A stretch of 32,046 nt of DNA, taken from IMG/VR virus record IMGVR_UViG_3300018080_000427, positions 1 to 32,046 of that record. The stretch is one strand, 5' to 3'. Each line of letters begins with the position of its first letter. The stretch's first letter is position 1. The notes under the pieces are model-generated. The model did not search any database and was not told the DNA's origin. It saw only the letters and a program-made list of their open reading frames with translations. This stretch comes from a virus. Made by a program: the position numbers and the translations under genes. This document shows, one piece after another, positions 6,944 through 13,435 of this stretch.

Positions 6944-8143
6944 GTGATATTAAATGAAGAACTAAATAGAATGTTATACCTTTTCAACCACGAAAGAGGT
7001 GTAATTGTTAGTGAACAAAAAAACAAAAAACCAAAATTTGATTGGAAAGGTGGTACCAAAGGAAATGTTGACTTAACAAATCCTAGAGGTGTAAATGCGT
7101 CAGATGTTAATTATAATGGTAAAAACTATAACTTAACTACGATAACAAGTGCGATTAGATTGGTGACTAAGGGGAAAAAATCAGATACTCCACCTACAGA
7201 TACACCGATACCATCTTTTGAACAGTTAAGTTTTGTTGATGATTCTTTCCCATATCCTGATAATATGGTTAAACCTAAATTTGAATCATACCCTAACGCA
7301 AAGGTAGAATATGACAAATTTATTAACAATATAGTTAAATTTTTTAAAGAAGGTGGTTCTTTAAGTGATATGGTGACATTTACAATTCAAGGAACTGCGG
7401 ACTCAGCAAGACCTACATTACGTCCTCCTTCAGGATATTCTTCTTTAGACCATCCTGATACCCCACCTTACGGAGGTAAAACTAATCCTAATGAAATGAA
7501 TCAATATCTTGCCGATACAAGAGCAAAAATGTTAGGCGAATTAATTATTAAAGATGTTTTAGATAAAACAGGTAAAGATATTACTGAAAAAATTAATTAC
7601 GAAACAGGGATTAGTTATTATGGTCAGCAAGGAAAAAGAGGTTCTGAATATAGAATGGTAACCGTAAAACCATCAAAAACATCAGTTGATTTAAAAAAAC
7701 CTAACACAATTATCAAAACACCTGGTACACCAACAAAAGGTGAAACTGAAAAAATACCTGAAGTTGAAACATTTGTTGACTTGCGAAAATTTGGTGGTGG
7801 TGTAGTACCTGCCAAACGATTAACTAATGCTAATATTGGAATTTTAAGTTCTGATATAAAAGATTTAGGTGAAAACGTTCTACCTATTTTTGATAATAGT
7901 GGTTTAAATAATAATCCATCACCTGAGGCTTCAATAAGTGGGGATGAAATAATTGTTGGAGGACTTTCATTTGGTAAATTTGAAAATCCTGATGAAGTTC
8001 AAGGTGTATATGATAAAAGAGCGGAATCAACAACTGATTATGTTAGTCAAGGTAGACCTGTATTAGTTGCAGCCAGAGATGGGTATTATTATGTTAGAGT
8101 TTTAAAATTTGCTTTAACCACTTTGGATAATAGATTATATTAA
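6944..8143 (+). CDS. Putative internal/virion protein with OmpA-like segment (uncertain)
   Basis: A 399-residue protein with a GTG start at 6944, chosen because MILNEELNRMLYLFNHERG...V-S-E24|Q aligns with the terminal peptides of the two genes upstream; the next in-frame Met is residue 10. The middle (about residues 110-225) has VTFTIQGTADSARPTLRPPS, then LADTRAKMLGELIIKDVLDK: the order of a strand with G-T/H-A-D followed by an L-x-x-x-R-A helix, faintly like an OmpA/MotB peptidoglycan-associated fold. The C-terminal 120 residues have no recognised motif. It is the last gene before the bidirectional terminator at 8142-8170. The function is not established. Confidence 0.6.
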   Translation: MILNEELNRMLYLFNHERGVIVSEQKNKKPKFDWKGGTKGNVDLTNPRGVNASDVNYNGKNYNLTTITSAIRLVTKGKKSDTPPTDTPIPSFEQLSFVDDSFPYPDNMVKPKFESYPNAKVEYDKFINNIVKFFKEGGSLSDMVTFTIQGTADSARPTLRPPSGYSSLDHPDTPPYGGKTNPNEMNQYLADTRAKMLGELIIKDVLDKTGKDITEKINYETGISYYGQQGKRGSEYRMVTVKPSKTSVDLKKPNTIIKTPGTPTKGETEKIPEVETFVDLRKFGGGVVPAKRLTNANIGILSSDIKDLGENVLPIFDNSGLNNNPSPEASISGDEIIVGGLSFGKFENPDEVQGVYDKRAESTTDYVSQGRPVLVAARDGYYYVRVLKFALTTLDNRLY

Positions 8144-8170
8144 AAAGGTGAGAGTATTCTCACCTTTTTT
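8142..8170. terminator. Bidirectional terminator between convergent genes
   Basis: A 12-bp stem (8142-8153 AAAAAGGTGAGA with 8158-8169 TCTCACCTTTTT) and a GTAT loop. A-runs and T-runs on both sides let it work for the + strand genes ending at 8143 and the - strand gene ending at 8178. Confidence 0.9.
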
Positions 8171-8177
8171 ACTGTGT

Positions 8178-8789
8178 TTAGAAATCAGTAAGAACTCCCA
8201 CCACAAAAACACATTTGTATTCACCATTAAATCCAAACATACCTTCAGTTGATGAAAAACTTAAGTAAGGTCTATCAGATAACAAAGCTCTTCTATGAGG
8301 GAAAGACCTAAAAAAGTTATTTATAACTTGTTTAGCCAAATCTTCATAAGTTACCGCTTCGTGAAGATAACCAATTGTACAAATTTCAGCACAAACACTT
8401 ACTGTTTTTTTGGGGTCAAAATAATCAACCCTTTCAACAACATCATGTAGTAATACCCCCCTGTGAGTTTTATAATTTCTGTGCCAATTATCTTTTGGAT
8501 TGTAAACAGTTACATTTTTTGCCAAGTATGAAGATTGGTATTCAGCGGCTTTAAAATTTAGTCCATGGTATTTGTGAACCACACCACTATCTTTACCATA
8601 AAGTTCAATGAAAGTTTTGGTCGCACTATCTAATTTCACGTATGTGTCTTTTGTCATTTCATTTGACACTTCCAAAAGAACTGAGTTCAATAACTGAATA
8701 TTCAAAGTACCTTTGATAGTATCTTTTCTTGTTTGACCTGAAACAAGAGAAGTAATCATTAGAGATAGGACTATTAGTATCTTTTTCAT
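8178..8789 (-). CDS. Secreted CAP/SCP-like domain protein
   Basis: A 203-residue protein. Residues 1-19 form a clear Sec signal peptide (MKKILIVLSLMITSLVSGQ), so the product is exported from the host cell, unusual among these genes. The mature part has features of the CAP (SCP/TAPS) superfamily: H-G-L-N-F-K-A-A-E-Y...L-A-K-N, an H-R-G segment, V-C-A-E-I (compare G-E-N/A-E-I), a helix ending N-N-F-F-R-S-F-P-H-R-R-A-L-L, and closing strands. Conserved His residues are present, but the family assignment is by pattern. Bacterial CAP proteins often act at the cell surface; a phage-borne copy could alter the infected cell envelope. Its own TAnnTTTG-type promoter candidate suggests expression independent of the virion genes. 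Confidence 0.65.
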   Translation of the reverse strand: MKKILIVLSLMITSLVSGQTRKDTIKGTLNIQLLNSVLLEVSNEMTKDTYVKLDSATKTFIELYGKDSGVVHKYHGLNFKAAEYQSSYLAKNVTVYNPKDNWHRNYKTHRGVLLHDVVERVDYFDPKKTVSVCAEICTIGYLHEAVTYEDLAKQVINNFFRSFPHRRALLSDRPYLSFSSTEGMFGFNGEYKCVFVVGVLTDF

Positions 8790-8793
8790 ATAT

Positions 8794-8823
8794 CAAAGAT
8801 ACCTAAAAAAAATTAATTATCAA
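8794..8823 (-). promoter_or_regulatory. Bacteroidota-type promoter candidate for the CAP gene
   Basis: On the minus strand, TTG at 8823-8821, 19 bases, then TATCTTTG at 8801-8794: the TTG-N19-TAnnTTTG form of the host housekeeping sigma. It ends 4 bases before the ATG at 8789, so the transcript would have almost no leader. This could be chance in AT-rich DNA. Confidence 0.45.
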
Positions 8824-8825
8824 AA

Positions 8826-9083
8826 TTAATCTTGTGAATTTTCCACAGAATCTTCTTTAACGGTTTCTTCCTCTTCTTTTTTGGCCAATAATCTAATACA
8901 TTTTGATAATATTTCTGTTTCACCTATTGTATACACTCCACTATCAAAGGCATGTTTAACCGCTTGAATCATAAAAAAATTGGCAGATTCTTTATTTATT
9001 GTTTGTAATATAGCCTCTAAATGTTCCTCACTATATAAAGGTACTGTTTTAAATAATTTACCAAATAATTGTTGTTCTTCCAT
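8826..9083 (-). CDS. Small acidic-tailed hypothetical protein
   Basis: An 85-residue protein starting MEEQQLFGKLF. It is predicted mostly helical (EEHLEAILQTINKESANFFM, then ETEILSKCIRLLAKKEEEE) with an acidic tail. No family is recognised. The gene lies just upstream of the CAP gene on the same strand, 37 bases away. Upstream, the shared intergenic octamer at 9104-9111 reads TATAAATA on this strand, 20 bases before the ATG, so it could serve this gene, the divergent gene at 9128, or both. The coding call rests on an open frame with normal codon use between well-defined neighbours. Confidence 0.7.
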   Translation of the reverse strand: MEEQQLFGKLFKTVPLYSEEHLEAILQTINKESANFFMIQAVKHAFDSGVYTIGETEILSKCIRLLAKKEEEETVKEDSVENSQD

Positions 9084-9103
9084 TCTTATTTATGTTATTA
9101 AGA

Positions 9104-9111
9104 TATTTATA
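9104..9111 (+). promoter_or_regulatory. TATTTATA motif in divergent intergenic region
   Basis: GATATTTATAAGTATAAT lies 16 bases before the + strand ATG at 9128 and 20 bases from the - strand ATG at 9083. Its flanks (GATATTTATAAGTA) match the site before the 13413 start, which supports the + strand reading. Confidence 0.5.
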
Positions 9112-9127
9112 AGTATAATCATATAAT

Positions 9128-9823
9128 ATGTCAAAAGAAAGTGTTATAAAAAAGGTTTTAAAAGAGATGACAGCATCTAGTAATGGAGGTACAGGACTTT
9201 ATGCTCCACCAATAGTTCCTGGTTATCATAAATTTAAAAAATCTCAATTAGCTCCTTTTGGTGTTTCCGTAACACCATATGATAGTCCTGAGTTAGAACA
9301 CGATGCTATGGACGGTAAAATGAGTACACCTAAAAAGAAAATTGCTCATTTGGAAAAGAAAGCGGGTCGTGGTACAAAATACATTGAAAATAATCATGAT
9401 TTTATAACTATCGGTGAATCTGAATGGATTGATGTTGATAAAATTCCGTTAAATGAAGATTTAGGTGTTTGGTTTGGAACCAAGAAAAAACCTAAAGGTA
9501 GTAAACAACCAAAAGGTCCGTGGGTTAATATATGTAGAAAAGTAAATGGTAAACATCCACCTTGCGGAAGACCTGACACCGATAAAGGGGGTTACCCAAA
9601 ATGCAGAGCCGCAGGTGTTGCGGGTAAAATGAGTGATTCAGCAAAAAGAGCCGCTTGTCAACAAAAACGTAAAGCCGAGAAAAAAGACACACAAACAGGT
9701 AAAGGTCAGAAACCTATTATGACATCGTACAAACCAAGAAAAGAATCTGTTGAACCTAAAACGGTTAGGTTAACTGAATCTGATTTATATAGATTGATTA
9801 ATAAGGTATTAAAGATTAAGTAA
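9128..9823 (+). CDS. Cys/Lys-rich protein (DUF5872-like segment) with terminal targeting-type motifs
   Basis: A 231-residue basic protein. The N-terminus MSKESVIKKVLKE|M ends in L11-K-E13, a possible prohead protease site. Residues 131-182 read PWVNICRKVNGKHPPCGRPD, then YPKCR...GKMSDSAKRAAC, with C136, C146, C159 and C177: a short Cys-containing basic module resembling DUF5872-type segments of phages and large viruses, probably metal- or nucleic-acid-binding. The C-terminus ends RLTESDLYRLINKVLKIK (214-231), the same helix found at the N-terminus of the 11141 and 11544 gene products, here at the opposite end of the protein. Capsid-internal, DNA-associated status is inferred. It is an isolated + strand gene between two - strand blocks. 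Confidence 0.65.
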   Translation: MSKESVIKKVLKEMTASSNGGTGLYAPPIVPGYHKFKKSQLAPFGVSVTPYDSPELEHDAMDGKMSTPKKKIAHLEKKAGRGTKYIENNHDFITIGESEWIDVDKIPLNEDLGVWFGTKKKPKGSKQPKGPWVNICRKVNGKHPPCGRPDTDKGGYPKCRAAGVAGKMSDSAKRAACQQKRKAEKKDTQTGKGQKPIMTSYKPRKESVEPKTVRLTESDLYRLINKVLKIK

Positions 9824-9824
9824 T

Positions 9825-10243
9825 TTAAATATTACTTACCTTATCTAAAATTGTGCGTAAAGAGTGTTTTATTTGAGAATGTATTTCTTCTTCGTATTCT
9901 TTTCTAATGGCTTCCGTTTTTGAATCGTAAATTGACATTAATTTATCCCACTCTCTTGATGAGATAACAACATCATAATGATATACGTGATTAGTTATAC
10001 TTATTTGTTTTTCACATAAAACAACAAACAACCCTAATGTTTTATTTTTAATATATTTTTTATATGAAATTGGTGCCATCACAAACTCTGAGTCAGGATG
10101 AGAAATTAATTTTCTACATATTGAAACGCAGATAACTTCGTTTGAGGTTCTTTGAATATCGGGTGCCATCACTCTGTATTTGTGCCAAAGAACAAATTTA
10201 ACATATACTCTTTTTAATACTCTTTTTAAGGAACTAATCATTG
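9825..10243 (-). CDS. Hypothetical phage protein
   Basis: 139 residues from the ATG at 10243 (MISSLKRVLKRVYVKF). An in-frame GTG at 10262 was not used, because a TATATTTG promoter-type element overlaps it and the ATG falls 18 bases downstream of that element. The N-terminus is basic. The middle has an IQRTSNEVICVSICRKLI segment and a hydrophobic GLFVVL strand. The C-terminus is a charged helix (IRKEYEEEIHSQIKHSLRTI). The mixture suggests a small soluble alpha/beta protein. No family is recognised. The stop codon abuts the end of the convergent + strand gene (1 base apart), with no separate terminator between them. Confidence 0.65.
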
Positions 10244-10261
10244 TAAACTTTTTTAACCACA

Positions 10262-10269
10262 CAAATATA
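10262..10269 (-). promoter_or_regulatory. TAnnTTTG-type promoter candidate for 10243 gene
   Basis: TATATTTG on the minus strand, 18 bases upstream of the ATG and just downstream of the terminator at 10284-10317. No good -33 TTG is visible at the usual distance. The same 10 bases (ACAAATATAC on the + strand) occur at 5711-5720. Confidence 0.45.
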
Positions 10270-10283
10270 CTAAAAAAATGTAT

Positions 10284-10317
10284 AAAAAAAAACGACCATC
10301 AAATAATAATGGTCGTT
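10284..10317 (-). terminator. Intrinsic terminator after 10332-11909 gene block
   Basis: The stem AACGACCAT (10291-10299) with ATGGTCGTT (10309-10317) has a 9-base loop and is followed on the minus strand by nine Ts (10292-10284). It ends the minus-strand unit whose last gene stops at 10332. Confidence 0.9.
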
Positions 10318-10331
10318 CTTATATCATTTTA

Positions 10332-11141
10332 TCAACAATAAGGTGGTGAACACCTTTTTTTTCCGTCTAATCCTTTTATTTTACCTTTGCACACTTGTAC
10401 GGCATGACCATTACTATAAGCTGAGGGAAAGACCTCATATCTCGCCTTAGCAGCCGCTTTACCTCTAGCACAAAGTTTTGTGCCTGATTTTTTTCTACCC
10501 TCAGACATTACCATCTCATCATCAATATCGTAGTAATTATTTTTAAATAACGTTAAAATTCGTTCATCTTTAGGTGTTTGTGGTATGTATTGGTATAAAT
10601 AACTTGATTCACCATCAATAAATCGGTCTTTATTTTTTTCGTACATAATACGACTTGTTTGATTTGGTGATTTAACAACTAACACTGGGACTGAGAATGG
10701 GTCGTCATCAATAATCTTAACTATTTCACCGTCAATCATTTCGTCTTTAGTTACTTCTTCAAGAGAACCCGAATTAGGGTTGTATTTTGTTGTATGTAAT
10801 CTTTTAATTAATGATATTGGTTTTCCAAGGATGAAATCTAATTTACCCTCAGACATAACCACCTCGTCACTCATTTTGTGATATCTTTTGGTTTCATTCA
10901 TTAAAAAATCAAACACTTGGTCCATGTTGTTTTTTGCCTCGGCAATGTGGTCCTGAGCCCAATCATGTCCGTCATCCAAAACACTCTCAATTTCTTCGTG
11001 ATTTAAATCCAATAACAAATCACATTGTCTCCTTATTTGTTCTAAATTACTAAAGAACATATATCTTTCAGATTTTTGTTCTGAAATAACTTTTTTAATT
11101 ATTCTATTTAAATCTGATTCACTTAATTTAAAAGTCTTCAT
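10332..11141 (-). CDS. Putative capsid-internal protein with C-terminal Cys-rich basic module
   Basis: A 269-residue protein. It begins MKTFKLSESDLNRIIKKVISE|Q, a helix ending I19-S-E21 that matches the terminal peptides of other genes here. The middle is acidic-helical and contains two copies of an E-x-V-M-S-E-G-K/R segment (bases about 10850-10875 and 10495-10520). The C-terminal 50 residues (C224, C251, C264, C269; KLCARGKAAAKARYEVFPSA, then VQVCKG) form a compact basic Cys module of a kind found at the ends of other phage proteins. The gene stops with TGA followed at once by TAA. It overlaps the previous gene by 14 bases, so the two are probably translated from one message. The role is inferred. 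Confidence 0.65.
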   Translation of the reverse strand: MKTFKLSESDLNRIIKKVISEQKSERYMFFSNLEQIRRQCDLLLDLNHEEIESVLDDGHDWAQDHIAEAKNNMDQVFDFLMNETKRYHKMSDEVVMSEGKLDFILGKPISLIKRLHTTKYNPNSGSLEEVTKDEMIDGEIVKIIDDDPFSVPVLVVKSPNQTSRIMYEKNKDRFIDGESSYLYQYIPQTPKDERILTLFKNNYYDIDDEMVMSEGRKKSGTKLCARGKAAAKARYEVFPSAYSNGHAVQVCKGKIKGLDGKKRCSPPYC

Positions 11142-11544
11142 AATAACTTCCGTCTTTTTTCATTTGTCTTGTATATGCTTTTTCAGCGTAGTCTAAAAAG
11201 TTTTTTCCGTAAATCCTAACAAGTCTATCCATAATTAATTGTGGGTTTTTTCTAATGTATCTTAAAACATCATTAGGTACTTGTTCTTTATATTTACCAA
11301 ATAAACCCTCAACTTCTTTTTCTCTTGGTATCATTTTAACAGTGGGTTCAACCGAAAATCCCATATCTCTTAATGATTCTGATTTATCATCTTGGTTTGA
11401 CTGCATTAATTTCATCCTTCTCTCGACAAATCCAGGTTTTGTGTTAAATTCGGAATCTTTATCGTCTTCTTCATTAATCTGTTTAACCATAGATTCTATT
11501 AATTTGGTTAATTCAGACTCAGTAAGTTTAATTATTTTTTTCAT
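11128..11544 (-). CDS. Putative capsid-internal protein with N-terminal targeting-type peptide
   Basis: A 138-residue protein. The N-terminus MKKIIKLTESELTKLIESMV, continuing to I23-N-E25|E, closely resembles the start of the 11141 gene product and the C-terminus of the 9823-ending product. The remainder is charged and helical, with PNDVLRYIRKNPQLIMDRLV and a C-terminal YTRQMKKDGSYYEDF. No family is recognised. It lies 2 bases downstream of the preceding structural-type gene and overlaps the following one by 14 bases, so it belongs to a 10332-11909 unit. Processing after E25 would leave a core of about 113 residues. Confidence 0.65.
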   Translation of the reverse strand: MKKIIKLTESELTKLIESMVKQINEEDDKDSEFNTKPGFVERRMKLMQSNQDDKSESLRDMGFSVEPTVKMIPREKEVEGLFGKYKEQVPNDVLRYIRKNPQLIMDRLVRIYGKNFLDYAEKAYTRQMKKDGSYYEDF

Positions 11545-11546
11545 AG

Positions 11547-11909
11547 TTATGCGTTTAATCCGTTGCCACCAATTACGATAGCGTTTAATTGTACAATGTC
11601 TTTAAATTGTCCGTTAGTATAAACTGGATGTGGAACCGACACTGTAAAAGTACCTTCACCACAGTCAACACATACCTCAACCTCAGTGTTAGCACTTAAA
11701 GGTGCAATACAATCATTACAGTCATCAAAAGGACCATAAGGAAATCCCATGTTTATGAAATTAGTCGTTGTTTCACCCGATTCAATCGATGCACATAATC
11801 CATTATTTAATTGGTATATTTTTGAAAAGTCTATATCAGTATCGTCAATAATATATACGGTTGAAACATTATCTGAACAAGTTGTTGCGGTTATAATTCT
11901 ATTTGCCAT
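11547..11909 (-). CDS. Small Cys-containing virion-type protein
   Basis: A 120-residue protein with a beta-rich, low-charge composition, typical of small decoration or fibre-like virion proteins. It contains cysteine pairs (DDCNDC, then VCVDC) that recall the CPVCADC segment in the capsid protein of this window. It could bind metal or form disulfides after release. It is preceded by a TATTTATA site 13 bases before the ATG and followed within 2 bases by the internal-type gene. No family is recognised; the structural role is inferred from composition and context. Confidence 0.6.
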   Translation of the reverse strand: MANRIITATTCSDNVSTVYIIDDTDIDFSKIYQLNNGLCASIESGETTTNFINMGFPYGPFDDCNDCIAPLSANTEVEVCVDCGEGTFTVSVPHPVYTNGQFKDIVQLNAIVIGGNGLNA

Positions 11910-11922
11910 TTTAATTTTTATT

Positions 11923-11930
11923 TATAAATA
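11923..11930 (-). promoter_or_regulatory. TATTTATA candidate promoter before 11909 gene
   Basis: The minus strand reads GATATTTATAAATAAA; the octamer ends 13 bases before the ATG. Because the sequence is partly palindromic, it also holds the opposite-strand form TATAAATA overlapping by four bases. Confidence 0.5.
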
Positions 11931-11934
11931 TCTT

Positions 11935-13413
11935 TTATTGTTCCAAATATTTCATGTTTACAACTTGAAACTTAATTTGTTTTTTATATGTGTTAATTTC
12001 ACCACTACTTTCAACTTTAATATCAATAAAATATTCATTCGGTATTTTATCTCTTGTATCAAAAATAAAATAGTATTCATTTGGTGTTCTGTTTATCTTT
12101 GTCCAATTTTGAACTTCAACCTCAGTTTGACCCTCTCTAACATAAATTCTATAATACGCGTCAACATGTTTTAATAGTTTTTCTGTGGTATAAGCTTGTT
12201 TTATAATAACACCAACTTTTCTAATATCAGTGTTAAATATTTTTTCATCTTGTTTAATACCATAAAAATCAAACCCATATAATTTAGGGTCGGCAGAGTT
12301 TGTGCCAAATTGAATTGAATTTTTTAATGGTTGTATAACAACTTCATTGTATTGAATAGGTAATGGAAAACCGTTTAAATTTAAATTGTACCATTTGTCT
12401 GTGAATGTACATGGTGTTTTGTAACCAATTAAAGGTGGTATAACAACTTCATAAACACCTTTGGTTCTTCTACAAGTGGTTAGACCTGTTAATCCAGGAA
12501 TTGGATTACCAACATTATCTAACATATCAACCAATGGGGTGTTATCCAAATTAATTGGGTTACCATTATCATACAAATACAAATAAAGTTTATTTAATTT
12601 ACCCAATGAAAATAAATTTCTATCATCCTCAATCAAATCATTATAGTTTGATTCTAAGAATGGTTCATAAAAAGTTTGGGTATGTCTTGTAAAAAATTGA
12701 ACTTCGTATGTGTTAGTCAACCCAGATAGATTTTCAATTTGGGGTTTGAAAGCGATACCCCAACCCGCAACATTTCGTAATGTACCATCAATAATTGAAT
12801 TTATTTCATTTGTCATATCAAATGCAATATTCTCATTACCAAATTCAAAATGTTGAGTGCCTACAATAACTAAATCATTATAATTTACGGCACCAGTGTT
12901 GGTGTTATTGTAAATTCCTTCTTCAGTCCAAACACCAATAGTTGTGGTTTGATACCAATTGGAAGGTCTATCAGAAAAGTTTTTATCAAAATTACTATAC
13001 TCGTATATCAAATCCGCAAAATCATAACCAACACCCTCATCCCAAATTTGAGGGGTATTTTGGTCGTCATTAATATATGGGATTCTAAATAATATTAAAT
13101 CAAATGATGTCGCTCTTATTCTACCTTGAGAGGTTGACGTATTTAATAACTCAATGTCAAATGTGGATGTATTTACCATCCTCAAAGTGTGAGTCATATT
13201 ATCAGTACATCCTGTAGTTATTGTACCGTCGGCAATTTTTTCTAATAATAATGAAAGGTCTAAATTAAATATAAAACGACTATAACCGCTAGGGTATTGA
13301 GAAACTGCTGTTGTACCAAAAAACAACTCAGTTACGGGGTTTCTACCTGTATTGGTAAAACTTTTTGAGATTAAAGTATTATTCTTACTAAAATACGAAT
13401 TATTAATTGACAT
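11935..13413 (-). CDS. Fibre/appendage-like structural protein with DNRLRE-like region
   Basis: A 492-residue protein. Residues about 40-260 have the pattern of DNRLRE-type beta domains: FIFNLDLSLLL, then IWDEGVGYDFADLIYEYSNF, NWYQTTTIGVWTEEG, HFEFGNENIAFDMTNEINSI, GWGIAF, and a closing FFTRHTQTFYEPFLE (the family ends in F-x-S/T-x-x-T-x-x-x-P-x-L-x). The C-terminal half holds several Ig-like beta segments. Such proteins are found as surface or baseplate-attached appendages of Bacteroidota phages. The gene lies between the gp5-like gene and a small virion protein, with a promoter-type motif 14 bases before its ATG. Family assignment is by motif order; its exact place in the virion is unknown. 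Confidence 0.68.
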   Translation of the reverse strand: MSINNSYFSKNNTLISKSFTNTGRNPVTELFFGTTAVSQYPSGYSRFIFNLDLSLLLEKIADGTITTGCTDNMTHTLRMVNTSTFDIELLNTSTSQGRIRATSFDLILFRIPYINDDQNTPQIWDEGVGYDFADLIYEYSNFDKNFSDRPSNWYQTTTIGVWTEEGIYNNTNTGAVNYNDLVIVGTQHFEFGNENIAFDMTNEINSIIDGTLRNVAGWGIAFKPQIENLSGLTNTYEVQFFTRHTQTFYEPFLESNYNDLIEDDRNLFSLGKLNKLYLYLYDNGNPINLDNTPLVDMLDNVGNPIPGLTGLTTCRRTKGVYEVVIPPLIGYKTPCTFTDKWYNLNLNGFPLPIQYNEVVIQPLKNSIQFGTNSADPKLYGFDFYGIKQDEKIFNTDIRKVGVIIKQAYTTEKLLKHVDAYYRIYVREGQTEVEVQNWTKINRTPNEYYFIFDTRDKIPNEYFIDIKVESSGEINTYKKQIKFQVVNMKYLEQ

Positions 13414-13427
13414 TTAAGTGTTTTACT

Positions 13428-13435
13428 TATAAATA
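13428..13435 (-). promoter_or_regulatory. TATTTATA candidate promoter before 13413 gene
   Basis: The minus strand reads TTGATATTTATAAGTAAAAC; the octamer ends 14 bases before the ATG and starts right after the TGA stop of the gp5-like gene. The flanks match the site at 9104-9111. Confidence 0.5.
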
